A DNA stretch of 64,000 nt from Ochrobactrum teleogrylli (GTDB lineage: Bacteria; Pseudomonadota; Alphaproteobacteria; Rhizobiales; Rhizobiaceae). Positions 51,574 to 60,701 of this stretch are shown one piece after another. The notes beneath the pieces are model-generated. The model worked only from the letters and a program-made list of their open reading frames with translations. It was not told the origin of the DNA and did no database searches. Position numbers and translations under genes: made by a program. Every line of letters begins with the position of its first letter. Within the stretch, counting starts at the first letter, position 1. The stretch is taken from the NCBI RefSeq assembly GCF_006376685.1, contig NZ_VEWL01000002.1:62001-126000 (forward strand), given 5' to 3'.

Positions 51574-54135
51574 ATGGCAGAGTTTCCTAAGAAGGCGAAG
51601 GTCGTAATCGTCGGGCTCGGCGGCATCGTCGGGGCATCCGTCGTGCACCACCTGATCGAACGGGGCTGGGACGACATCGTCGGCATCGACAAGTCGGGCA
51701 TTCCGACCGATATCGGCTCGACAGCCCACGCGTCGGATTTCTGCTATGCAACCAGCCACGATTTCCTCTCCTGCTGGACCACGCTTTATTCCATCGATTT
51801 CTACGAGAAGATGGGGCACTACGCCCGCGTCGGCGGCATTGAAGTTGCGCGTGTGGGCGACGATGGCCGCATGGATGAAATCAAGCGCAAGGTCGCATCG
51901 GGCAAGGCGTTTGGCACCCGCGCCCGCCTGATGGAACCGGCAGAGATCAAGGAAAAATTTCCGCTGATCGAAGAAAGCATGGTTCAGGGCGGCCTGTGGG
52001 ACCCGGATGCCGGTCTGGTCATCCCACGTTCGCAGACGGTTGCTGGCAAACTGATCGATCAGGCGGAAGCCGCTGGCAAGTTGAAGAGCTTTGCCAATAC
52101 ACCCGCCCTGTCGCTGCTGGTCGAAAACGGTCGCATCAAGGGCGTTGTCACCCATCGCGGCACGATTGAAGCTGATTATGTGGTGATCTGCGCTGGCCTC
52201 TGGGGACGTTTGATTGCCGAAATGGTCGGTGAAGATCTGCCTGTCATGCCGATTGACCATCCGCTGACATTCTTTGGTCCCTATAATGAATTCGAAGGCA
52301 CCGGCAAGGAAATCGGCTGGCCGCTGATGCGCGATCAAGGCAATTCGGCCTATATGCGCGACACCGGCGATCCGAAGACCGCCGAAGGCGGCCAGATCGA
52401 ATGGGGCTATTACGAAGAGACCAATCCGCGCCTCTGCCACCCGCGTGATCTTCTGGAAAAGCACGAAGCGCGCCTTTCGCCATCGCAGCGCGACCTCGAT
52501 ATGGAACAGGTTCTGGAACCGCTCGAACGCGCCATCGAGTTGACCCCGATCCTCGGCGAGCTTGGCTATAATGAAAGCCATTCCTTCAACGGTTTCCTGC
52601 AAGTCACCACCGATGGCGGCCCATCCATGGGTGAAAGCCAGAAGGTGCGCGGCCTCTGGTATGCGGTGGCCATCTGGGTCAAGGACGGCCCCGGCATGGG
52701 CAAGCTTATTGCCGACTGGATGACCGATGGCCGCACATCCATCGACCATCACGCCATCGACTATTCCCGTTTCTATCCGCACCAGATGACCGAACAGTTC
52801 ATCTGGGATCGCTGCACCGAAACGGCAATGAAGGTTTATAACCCGGCGGTGCATCCCCGTGAGCCTTTCTCCAAGGGCCGCAATATCCGCCGTTCACCCT
52901 TCTATGAACGCGAAGTGGAGCTTGGCGGCTATTTCATGGAACTCGGCGGCTGGGAGCGTGCGCATGGCTATGCCGCCAATGAACACCTGCTGGAAAAATA
53001 CGGCGACCGCGTACCCGTGCGTGAAAATGAATGGGACAACCGCCATTTCTGGCGCGTTTCCAATGCCGAGCATCTCGAACTGACCGAAAATTGCGGCATC
53101 ATCAATCTTTCGCATTTCGCGATTGTTGACATTGAAGGCCCGGACCATGTCGAGCTGATGGAATGGCTCTGTGCGGCCAAGATCGGCGGCGACGCCAATA
53201 TCGGCAAGGGCATCTATACGCATTTCCTCGACGATGAAGGCATGGTGCGCGCCGATTTCACGGCAATACGCATGGCGGACCGCATCCGCATGATCAACGG
53301 TGCCGATGCTGGCCCCCGCGATTTCCATTACATGCGCCGCGTGGCCGAGGATAAGGGCTTTGACGTCACCATCACCGATGTGACGGAGAAATATGTCACC
53401 ATCGGCATCTGGGGCCCGAATGCCCGCGAAAATCTCAAGAAAGTCGTTGAGAATCCTGACGGTCTCAATGCCGAAAACTTCCCGTTTGCGGCGATCAAGC
53501 CGATCAGGATTGCGGGCAAGGACGTGACCGCCTTCCGCATTTCCTATGTTGGTGAACAGGGCTGGGAATTGCATATGCGCTATGAAGATGGCCTCGCCGT
53601 CTGGGATGCGCTGCGCTCCACCGGCACGATTGCCGTGGGTGTCGAAACCTATGCCAATACCCGCCGCATGGAGAAAAGCTTGCGCCTTCAGAACGCCGAC
53701 CTGCTGACCGAGTATAATCTCCTTGAAGCGGATCTGGCGCGCCCGAAGGTCAAGGAGGCCGATTTCCGGGGCAAGGCCAAACATGTCGAATATCGCGCCC
53801 GGGAACATCAGCCCGCTATGCTCTGCACGCTGGTCATGACCGACAATATCGATTCGAAGGGCGTCGCCCGTTTCCCGGTCGGCATCATGCCGGTCATGGA
53901 GCCGGAAACCGGCGAAACGCTGGTCGATGAACTGGGCCGCCGCTCGTTCACCTCGTCGGTCGCTTTCGGCCCGACCATCGGCAAGAATATCGCGCTTGCT
54001 TATCTGCCATGGAGCCATTGTCAGGAAGGCCGCAAGCTGACCGTCGAATATTTCGGCGAAACCTATCCGGTCGAGGTAGCGTCTGTTGGCTATAAGCCGC
54101 TTTACGACCCGGAAAACCTCAAGCCGCGCAGTTGA
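51574..54135 (+). CDS. FAD-dependent dimethylglycine/sarcosine dehydrogenase with GcvT-like domain
   Basis: An 853-residue two-module enzyme. The N-terminal DAO domain has VVIVGLGGIVGASVVHHLIE (about 10-29) and GSTAHASDF, whose His is the likely covalent FAD attachment in this family. An FAO_M linker follows (about 378-435). The C-terminal half is aminomethyltransferase (GcvT)-like: ELTENCGIINLSHFAIVDIE, AFRISYVGEQGWELHMRYED and the terminal GCV_T_C part ending VGYKPLYDP. It demethylates dimethylglycine or sarcosine, passing the one-carbon unit to tetrahydrofolate. The exact substrate is open. Confidence 0.92.
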   Translation: MAEFPKKAKVVIVGLGGIVGASVVHHLIERGWDDIVGIDKSGIPTDIGSTAHASDFCYATSHDFLSCWTTLYSIDFYEKMGHYARVGGIEVARVGDDGRMDEIKRKVASGKAFGTRARLMEPAEIKEKFPLIEESMVQGGLWDPDAGLVIPRSQTVAGKLIDQAEAAGKLKSFANTPALSLLVENGRIKGVVTHRGTIEADYVVICAGLWGRLIAEMVGEDLPVMPIDHPLTFFGPYNEFEGTGKEIGWPLMRDQGNSAYMRDTGDPKTAEGGQIEWGYYEETNPRLCHPRDLLEKHEARLSPSQRDLDMEQVLEPLERAIELTPILGELGYNESHSFNGFLQVTTDGGPSMGESQKVRGLWYAVAIWVKDGPGMGKLIADWMTDGRTSIDHHAIDYSRFYPHQMTEQFIWDRCTETAMKVYNPAVHPREPFSKGRNIRRSPFYEREVELGGYFMELGGWERAHGYAANEHLLEKYGDRVPVRENEWDNRHFWRVSNAEHLELTENCGIINLSHFAIVDIEGPDHVELMEWLCAAKIGGDANIGKGIYTHFLDDEGMVRADFTAIRMADRIRMINGADAGPRDFHYMRRVAEDKGFDVTITDVTEKYVTIGIWGPNARENLKKVVENPDGLNAENFPFAAIKPIRIAGKDVTAFRISYVGEQGWELHMRYEDGLAVWDALRSTGTIAVGVETYANTRRMEKSLRLQNADLLTEYNLLEADLARPKVKEADFRGKAKHVEYRAREHQPAMLCTLVMTDNIDSKGVARFPVGIMPVMEPETGETLVDELGRRSFTSSVAFGPTIGKNIALAYLPWSHCQEGRKLTVEYFGETYPVEVASVGYKPLYDPENLKPRS

Positions 54136-54153
54136 GCCAGCGGTGAGGCCAAC

Positions 54154-54182
54154 AAAAAGCCGGGCACAACGCCCGGCTTTTT
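54154..54182 (+). terminator. intrinsic terminator after dehydrogenase gene
   Basis: AAAAAGCCGGGC pairs with GCCCGGCTTTTT around ACAAC, 18 bases after the stop at 54135. The A-run also gives a T-run on the minus strand, so it may also serve the convergent gene at 54204-54494. Confidence 0.85.
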
Positions 54183-54203
54183 CAATTCAATAATGCGGCA
54201 GAC

Positions 54204-54494
54204 TTATTTCAGCGTCGCCTTGCCGCCGGTGATGGTGATCGTCTCATCACCGGTCAGCGCTTCGCGGTCGCCGTTCGGAAAAGTGACGAAGCAGCCTGCG
54301 GCGCAGAAATCGACAGTGTCGCCCGGCGCCACAACCATCTCGCGCTTTGAAGCACCTTCGGTGACCACGATTGTCTGCGCGGCGCTGTCCTTGTTGGAAA
54401 TCTTGGCGGCGTAAGAACCGCCCATGGAAGCGGCAAGCATGACGACTGCGCCAAGACCGATCGTAGCAAACTTGTTGATCTGAATTACGTTCAT
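54204..54494 (-). CDS. small exported protein, unknown function
   Basis: A 96-residue protein with an N-terminal signal peptide or anchor (KFATIGLGAVVMLAASMGG, then SYAAK). The mature part has SKREMVVAPGDTVDFCAAGC and FVTFPNGDREALTGDETITI, a beta-rich segment with two close Cys that might form a disulfide or bind a cofactor. I recognise no family. The gene stands alone between convergent/codirectional neighbours. Confidence 0.7.
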   Translation of the reverse strand: MNVIQINKFATIGLGAVVMLAASMGGSYAAKISNKDSAAQTIVVTEGASKREMVVAPGDTVDFCAAGCFVTFPNGDREALTGDETITITGGKATLK

Positions 54495-54632
54495 ATCGTT
54501 TCGGTGTTTCCACCGCTCCCGCTTCTACAACCCTGATGGAAGCAAGCCTTGCTTCCATCCTCGAAGAACGACCCGCCGTTCGTAGCTCTTTTATAAAAGG
54601 ACAAAACTGAACTGCAACTGAACGAGACGTGA

Positions 54633-57224
54633 TCACGCTTTATCGTCGTTGTCGTCCGTTGCCTTTGCCTTCTCTTCGCGCACCTTTTTCTTTGGCATCG
54701 CTGTCGGCGCCTTTTGCATGATCTCAGACAGCTTTTCGATTTCCGGCAGCCCCAGCACGAGATCGGTCGAAGACGACGACAGATGCAGCCCCTCTTCGTG
54801 GAAGCGCTCCACGATCTGGAACCGCAACTCGTTCTTGATGCCGCCGGTCGCAGTGATGTCTGCGACATGCGCATAGATGTCGAACACCATCAGTGAATCG
54901 GTCATGCTCTGGAAAGCGACGAACGGTTCTGGATTCTTGAGAATGGACGGATGGCTGCGCACGATATCCAGCAACAGCGTGTGCACACGGCGCGGGTCTT
55001 CCGTATAGGAAGCCTGAACATTGATATCGATGCGGCCAAGCTTGTTGCGATGCGTCCAGTTGCCGACATTGCCGTTGATGAGCGTCGAATTCGGCACGAT
55101 GATCGATTGCTTTTGGAAGGTTTCCACTTCCGTTGCGCGCACACTGATCTTCTTGACGATGCCGCTGACCGTGCCTGCTTCCACCCAGTCACCGACCTTG
55201 AACGGGCGTTCCGCCAGAAGAATGAGACCGGAAACGAAATTCTGGACGATGTTCTGGAGACCAAAACCGATACCAAGTGAAAGACCACCGGCGATCAGCG
55301 CCAGATTGGACATATTGAACCCGGCCGCCGAGACGCCCATCAGGGCGGCGAGACAGAGACCGACATAACCGATCACCGTGCGGATGGAATTGCGCACGCC
55401 GGAATCGACGCGGCCCCTCGCCATGACGCTGTTGTCGAGCCAGTTCTGGAACCAGCGCGTCAGCAGATAGCCGATGACGAACAGCAAAATGCCGGTGAGC
55501 AGCCCCATCAGCGAAACCGACATATTGCCGATTTCAAAGCCGGTCATCAGTTTGAAGAATGCATTTTTCAGCTCGGCCCACTGGAAGCCGAGCTGCATCA
55601 GCACCAGCGGAATGCCGATCAGTGCTACCACCAGATTGATGAGAATGCCTGCGACAAGCCCCAGCTGGTCGAGCGTCGCATCGTCAAAGTGGAAACGCTC
55701 GCGCAAGCTCGCGCCGACCTTGCTTGACGCAAATGCCTGTTCTTCGGAAATGGCGCGCCCCGTCAGGAAGCCCAGATACATCGTCACCAGAAAAGCGCCG
55801 GTCACGACGATCTGCTGTGACAGAAAGCGCGCCATGCCGATATAGCCGAAGAGGGCGGCCAGAATGGGCAGCAATCCCAATATGATCAGAAATATCTTGA
55901 AGAGACGCGGCCATGACCGCACGCGCTCGTCATCCCGCCGCACGACGGGTTTCAGGAAGGCGATTGCCAGAATGAGAATGCCCACCATGACAGTCGCCAG
56001 CAGGCTTTGGGCCATGGTGAGCGACAAGGGCGACGACAGTAGCTTGTTGACGGTCCCGATAAAAGAATCGACGCCCGTCGTCAGCGCTGTCGCGGTTATC
56101 AGCAAGCCCAGAATCCGCCCCGGACGCGGCGCGACCGGTACGAGGCGCCATTGCGGCATGTCAGGACTGATACAGGCAGCGGCCAGACGATGAATGAAGA
56201 AGACGAGACCGAGGACGATGAACAGCGATTCCAGTATCGACGCAACGTCCGTTCTTAGAACATTGAAATAGTTCAGGAAAAAATAGGTCGTCGCCAGAAA
56301 GACGCCGAGTGCTGCAGACGGAATGACCGTGGACCAGAAGGCGACCAGAAGGCGGCTAAGGTAGGACGGCGACTCGATGGTCGGGTCTCGTTGATACAGC
56401 GTACCAAGCAAACGCCGCGCACCGAGCTGGATCACCAGCGCACCGACGAATGCGAAAAATGCTGCTGCCAGGAACGAGTTCAGCTTGAAGGTGACGACGA
56501 AGCGCCACCAGGACTGGATGATGCGCCACAGCGATATGACCTGATTATTCGCCGCTGAAGCGACCTCCGTGCCGAGCGCGGTATCGAGATTGACGCGTTG
56601 CGACAGCGTTTTCGCAAAAAGGTCGCGACGCAGATCGCCGATCTTCGCCGACATCTGGTTGACGCCGAGCGAGGTATCTTCCGTGTCGCCGATCATCGCG
56701 TTAATCAGCGCCTTTTCGGCGGTGAGGCGCTTGCGCTCATCCGTCACGATACCCGGCTCTGTCGCATCGCCCGATGGCGCGGGGCCCAGCTGCTCCAGAC
56801 GTGTATTGATCTCGGTCAGTCGCGGACGAAAGGCGACACCCGCATCAAGAAGCTTTTTGGACAGTCCGTCGAACTGAAGCTTCAGGTTTGCCAGCGCTTC
56901 GTCGCTGTTTTCAGCTTTCTGCAGCTGTTCCTTGAGCTTGTCGGCCTGCCGCTTCAGATCGTCAATGATCGGCTTTTGCTGCTGCACGATAGCCGATACG
57001 GGCGGCTGAGGCTGGTCGCCATCTTCCGGCGCTGCCTGAGCACCATCGTTCGACTGGCTGGCAGGCGCTTGACTCGCAGGAGCCTGCTGCGCTTGCGGCT
57101 TGTTATCCTGTGCGCTGGCGGGCGCTATGCTGCCCAACGAAAGCGCGCCGATCAAAAGGGAAAATGCAACGAACCGAAACGTCAATAAATGGGCCAATTT
57201 CAAATCTGCCGTTATGAAGATCAC
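54633..57224 (-). CDS. DUF3772 / MscS-type mechanosensitive channel, large form
   Basis: About 863 residues if started at the GTG read from 57224; the open frame runs 94 codons further upstream, but that part does not look coding. A signal peptide (LLIGALSLGSIAPASAQ) leads to a Pro/Gln/Ala-rich stretch and a coiled-coil periplasmic domain of DUF3772 type (DDLKRQADKLKEQLQKAENS), then about 10 membrane helices. The MscS pore and beta domain is clear: GGLSLGIGFGLQNIVQNFVS, ERPFKVGDWVEAGTVSGIVK and VPNSTLINGNVGNWTHRN. KefA-like architecture, gating under osmotic downshock. The C-terminal 30 residues are highly charged. Confidence 0.9.
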   Translation of the reverse strand: MIFITADLKLAHLLTFRFVAFSLLIGALSLGSIAPASAQDNKPQAQQAPASQAPASQSNDGAQAAPEDGDQPQPPVSAIVQQQKPIIDDLKRQADKLKEQLQKAENSDEALANLKLQFDGLSKKLLDAGVAFRPRLTEINTRLEQLGPAPSGDATEPGIVTDERKRLTAEKALINAMIGDTEDTSLGVNQMSAKIGDLRRDLFAKTLSQRVNLDTALGTEVASAANNQVISLWRIIQSWWRFVVTFKLNSFLAAAFFAFVGALVIQLGARRLLGTLYQRDPTIESPSYLSRLLVAFWSTVIPSAALGVFLATTYFFLNYFNVLRTDVASILESLFIVLGLVFFIHRLAAACISPDMPQWRLVPVAPRPGRILGLLITATALTTGVDSFIGTVNKLLSSPLSLTMAQSLLATVMVGILILAIAFLKPVVRRDDERVRSWPRLFKIFLIILGLLPILAALFGYIGMARFLSQQIVVTGAFLVTMYLGFLTGRAISEEQAFASSKVGASLRERFHFDDATLDQLGLVAGILINLVVALIGIPLVLMQLGFQWAELKNAFFKLMTGFEIGNMSVSLMGLLTGILLFVIGYLLTRWFQNWLDNSVMARGRVDSGVRNSIRTVIGYVGLCLAALMGVSAAGFNMSNLALIAGGLSLGIGFGLQNIVQNFVSGLILLAERPFKVGDWVEAGTVSGIVKKISVRATEVETFQKQSIIVPNSTLINGNVGNWTHRNKLGRIDINVQASYTEDPRRVHTLLLDIVRSHPSILKNPEPFVAFQSMTDSLMVFDIYAHVADITATGGIKNELRFQIVERFHEEGLHLSSSSTDLVLGLPEIEKLSEIMQKAPTAMPKKKVREEKAKATDDNDDKA

Positions 57225-57404
57225 TGTTTCAACATAAAGCGCCGTAGAACGGAAGCAAGGCAGGTTGCAAGAGAGAATCCCACTTGCTCCCCTATGGCAT
57301 GAACGGTGCTTTTCGCCCGCCACTTGTTGCGAGGCGACAATGAAACCACGGCAAAACGCCAGTATTTCCTTGTTCGCACCGTCACAAATGGCTAATGAGG
57401 ATTC

Positions 57405-57896
57405 GTGAACAGTGCAGAAACTGGCTCGAATCCTGAGCGAGACTCTAACGAAAGTCTGGGCAGTTTTATGATAGGCATGAACAGCACAGGGCAGCATAGA
57501 CAGCATGGTTTCATGCTGTTGATGGCATGCGTGCTGTCTTTTGCAGCACTATTGTTCGCCGTGGACTTCTCTGCACTGAACGACAAGACTGGCGACGATA
57601 CGTCTCGCAGCCTTCATAAAATGCTTGCCGCCAGACAGGCTGAAAGCACGCCGACAGCTCCTGTCCGGCAGCAATCGGCACCCGCACCGCAGCCCATGCG
57701 CGCCATTCTCGTCGAAGCCATGGCCGCGAAAATCAAAGCAGCTTTTCCGCTGGGTGGTGACACGGCCCTCGCCGTTGCCGGAGCCGGTCATTCCTTTGCC
57801 AATGCGAAATCTGCAGAGGCCGGGCGCGATTTTCAGCATTTTACGGCTGCCCAGCAATATTTTGGTTTTGCCCGCGCACCTCCTGTAAGCGCATAA
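57405..57896 (+). CDS. hypothetical membrane-anchored protein
   Basis: A 163-residue protein starting with GTG at 57405, with TGAGGATTC before it; ATGs at 57471 and 57480 are later alternatives. One hydrophobic helix (GFMLLMACVLSFAALLFAV, about 35-53) could be an anchor, with a Pro/Gln-rich and Ala-rich remainder (APVRQQSAPAPQPMRAILVE). Nothing recognisable. It lies upstream of secDF by 145 bases, codirectional, and divergent from the large channel gene. Confidence 0.55.
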   Translation: MNSAETGSNPERDSNESLGSFMIGMNSTGQHRQHGFMLLMACVLSFAALLFAVDFSALNDKTGDDTSRSLHKMLAARQAESTPTAPVRQQSAPAPQPMRAILVEAMAAKIKAAFPLGGDTALAVAGAGHSFANAKSAEAGRDFQHFTAAQQYFGFARAPPVSA

Positions 57897-58041
57897 TAGG
57901 CACCATCGGAAGACTGGCTTTCTCCAGTCCCCAACACTTTTACGTAAAACAGCGTCATCCGCCCCCACACAGATTGTGGCTTTCCATTCCGGTCAGCCTG
58001 TCGGGATTTTGAGATGACGCGCAGACTCGGAACCACAATCC

Positions 58042-60576
58042 ATGCGTACTTCGAAATGGGTCGTAGCGCTGTACAGCCTGATCGTCGTGATCGGGCTTAT
58101 CATCGCCTTGCCCAACTTCTTCACACAAAAACAGCTGGATGCGATGCCATCCTGGTTCCCGAAGCGTCAGGTGACGCTCGGTCTCGACCTGCGCGGCGGC
58201 TCCTATCTCGTGCTGGAAGTGGACGCAGCCGGCCTTAAAAAGGACCGCCTGCGTGCGCTGCTGGACGATGCCCGCAGCAAGCTGCGCGCTGAACGCATCC
58301 AGCCGCAGTCGATCCGCGCCGTGGGCGATGCCGTCATCGTGGCAATTCCCGATGCCGACCAGCGCGCCAAGGCGGAAACAGCGCTTCGCACGCTCATCTC
58401 GCAGGTCAACACCAGCGGTTTCGGCACGGCGATCAATGATATCGACGTCAACTCGACCGATAATCAGGTTCGTCTGACGCTGACCGAAGCGGGCTTCAAT
58501 TACCGTCTCGACGCAGCACTGCAGCAGAGCCTCGAAATCATCCGCCAGCGCGTTGACCAGGTCGGCGTTGCCGAACCGTCGATCCAGCGCGTCGGTTCCG
58601 ACCGTATCGTGGTTCAGCTTCCGGGCCTCCAGGACCCGGCTCAGCTTCGCCAGCTTCTCGGAAGCACGGCGAAGATGAGCTTCCACATGGTCGCCGATGC
58701 CAATCCGAACGATACGCCGCCTCCGGGCGTGACGATCATGCCGGATTCCAAGGATGCGAATATCAAATATCCGATCGAAGACCAGATCGCGCTCTCGGGT
58801 GAACGCCTGACCGATGCCCGCGCCGGTTTCGACCAGCGCACCAATGAGCCGATCGTTTCCTTCCGTTTCGACAGCCTTGGCGCACGTCAGTTCGCCGATA
58901 TCACCACGAAGAACGTGAACCGTCCTTTCGCCATCGTTCTCGACGGCAAGGTCTTGAGCGCACCAGTTATTCGTGAGCCGATCACCGGCGGTTCGGGCCA
59001 GATCAGCGGCAGCTTCACCGTTCAGGACACTGTCGTTCTGTCCGCCCTGCTGCGCGCAGGCGCCCTGCCCGCGCCGCTGACCGTCATTGAAGAACGCACC
59101 GTCGGTCCCGACCTTGGCGGCGACGCCATCAAGATGGGCCTTGTCACCGGCATCATCGGCTTCGCGCTGGTGGCCGTGTTCATCGTTCTGCTTTACGGCC
59201 TCTGGGGCATGATCGCCAATGTGGCGCTTCTTCTGCACACATTGCTGACCTTCTCCGCGTTGAGCCTCATTGGGGCCACGCTGACCCTGCCTGGTATCGC
59301 CGGTATTATTCTGGGTATCGGTATCGCGGTCGATGCGAATATTCTCATCAACGAACGTATCCGCGAAGAAACGCGCAAGGGCCTCGGCGCGATGGCGGCG
59401 CTCGACAAGGGCTTCCACAGCGCCTTTGCAACCATCGTCGACTCTAACGTCACCTCGCTGATCTCGACGCTGCTTCTGTTCATGTTCGGCACGGGCCCGG
59501 TTCGCGGCTTCGCCATCACCATGATGCTCGGCATCGCGATTTCGATGTTCACCGACGTGACGCTCGTGCGCATGGCGATGGGCTGGTTCGTACGTCGTCG
59601 CAAGCTGAAGGTTCTGCATATCGAGCCGATCCTGAAGTTCGCGCCGGAAGGCACCAACTACCGCTTCATGAACGCGCGCTTCGCCGGTATCGGCGTGTCT
59701 ATCGTGCTGTCGATTGCCTCGATTGTGCTGTTCTTCAAGCCGGGCCTCAATTACGGCATCGACTTCAAGGGCGGTATCCAGGCCGAAATCACCACGTCGC
59801 AGCCCGCCGACCTTGCGCAGCTTCGCGCCAAGCTCGGTTCGCTGGAACTGGGTGAAGTGGCGCTCCAGAGCGCAGGCAGCCCGAATGAAGTGCTCATCCG
59901 CATCCAGCGTCAGGATGGTGGCGAGGAAGCGCAGACGGTTGCTGTCAACAAGATGCGCGAAGCCGTTACCGAGCTTGATCCGGGCGTGAAGATCGAACGA
60001 ACAGAAGTCGTGGGACCGAAAGTCTCCGGCGAACTGGCGCGTTCCGGCTTCATAGCGGTCGTGCTCTCCGCACTCGGCATGCTGGTCTATCTCTGGTGGC
60101 GGTTCGAGTGGTTCTTCGCGCTCGGCGCGATCATAACCCTTGTGCTGGATACGACCAAGATCGTTGGCTTCTTCGCGCTGATGCAGCTCGATTTCAACCT
60201 GACGGCAATCGCTGCTCTCCTGACGATCATCGGCTATTCGGTGAACGACAAGGTGGTTGTCTATGACCGCATGCGTGAAAACATGCGCCTCTACAAGTCG
60301 AAGCCGCTGCGCGAGATCATCGACATGAGTATCAATCAGGTGCTAGTGCGCTGTATCTACACATCGCTGGTGACATTCCTCTGTATGTTCCCGATGGCGA
60401 TCTGGGGCGGCAGCGCCGTCCATAATTTCGCCGTGCCGATGCTGTTCGGTATCGTCATTGCGACGTCGTCGTCGATCTTCATCGCAGCGCCGATCCTGCT
60501 TCTGCTGGGCGACTGGTGGCAGCACCACAAGGAGGCTCACAAGCCTGCTGAAGAAAAGGCCATCGCGCAGAAGTAA
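58042..60576 (+). CDS. secDF: fused protein translocase subunit SecDF
   Basis: An 844-residue fusion of SecD and SecF with 12 predicted helices. SecD part: VTLGLDLRGGSYLVLEVDAA (about 45-64), the P1 periplasmic domain, and GIAVDANILINERIREE (about 428-444). SecF part from about 540: NYGIDFKGGIQAEITTSQPA and IGYSVNDKVVVYDRMRENMR (about 731-750). It uses the proton gradient to help Sec-dependent export. E. coli has two genes; the fused form is common in several Rhizobiales. Confidence 0.96.
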   Translation: MRTSKWVVALYSLIVVIGLIIALPNFFTQKQLDAMPSWFPKRQVTLGLDLRGGSYLVLEVDAAGLKKDRLRALLDDARSKLRAERIQPQSIRAVGDAVIVAIPDADQRAKAETALRTLISQVNTSGFGTAINDIDVNSTDNQVRLTLTEAGFNYRLDAALQQSLEIIRQRVDQVGVAEPSIQRVGSDRIVVQLPGLQDPAQLRQLLGSTAKMSFHMVADANPNDTPPPGVTIMPDSKDANIKYPIEDQIALSGERLTDARAGFDQRTNEPIVSFRFDSLGARQFADITTKNVNRPFAIVLDGKVLSAPVIREPITGGSGQISGSFTVQDTVVLSALLRAGALPAPLTVIEERTVGPDLGGDAIKMGLVTGIIGFALVAVFIVLLYGLWGMIANVALLLHTLLTFSALSLIGATLTLPGIAGIILGIGIAVDANILINERIREETRKGLGAMAALDKGFHSAFATIVDSNVTSLISTLLLFMFGTGPVRGFAITMMLGIAISMFTDVTLVRMAMGWFVRRRKLKVLHIEPILKFAPEGTNYRFMNARFAGIGVSIVLSIASIVLFFKPGLNYGIDFKGGIQAEITTSQPADLAQLRAKLGSLELGEVALQSAGSPNEVLIRIQRQDGGEEAQTVAVNKMREAVTELDPGVKIERTEVVGPKVSGELARSGFIAVVLSALGMLVYLWWRFEWFFALGAIITLVLDTTKIVGFFALMQLDFNLTAIAALLTIIGYSVNDKVVVYDRMRENMRLYKSKPLREIIDMSINQVLVRCIYTSLVTFLCMFPMAIWGGSAVHNFAVPMLFGIVIATSSSIFIAAPILLLLGDWWQHHKEAHKPAEEKAIAQK

Positions 60577-60583
60577 TCCAATC

Positions 60584-60611
60584 GCCGGGCAGGATTTCCG
60601 TCTTGCCCGGC
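60584..60611 (+). other. hairpin after secDF
   Basis: GCCGGGCA (60584-60591) pairs with TGCCCGGC (60604-60611). No T-run follows, so it is an incomplete terminator or an mRNA 3' stabiliser. Confidence 0.5.
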
Positions 60612-60631
60612 TCCCACAATGAATTGACAGA

Positions 60632-60678
60632 AGCATGTTCCCCGAAAGTGGAAACCGATTTTGGGACAAGGACATGCT
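60632..60678. repeat. Rhizobiales-type palindromic intergenic repeat
   Basis: AGCATGT (60632-60638) and ACATGCT (60672-60678) frame a core containing GAAAGTGGAAACCGATTTT. This matches the common form of short palindromic repeats in rhizobial and Brucella genomes, whose core reads AAAACCGGT near CCCACTTT. It is 47 bases long, intergenic, and lies between secDF and the antiporter gene. Confidence 0.6.
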
Positions 60679-60701
60679 AAAACAGAGGGAAACGGCACCC
60701 T

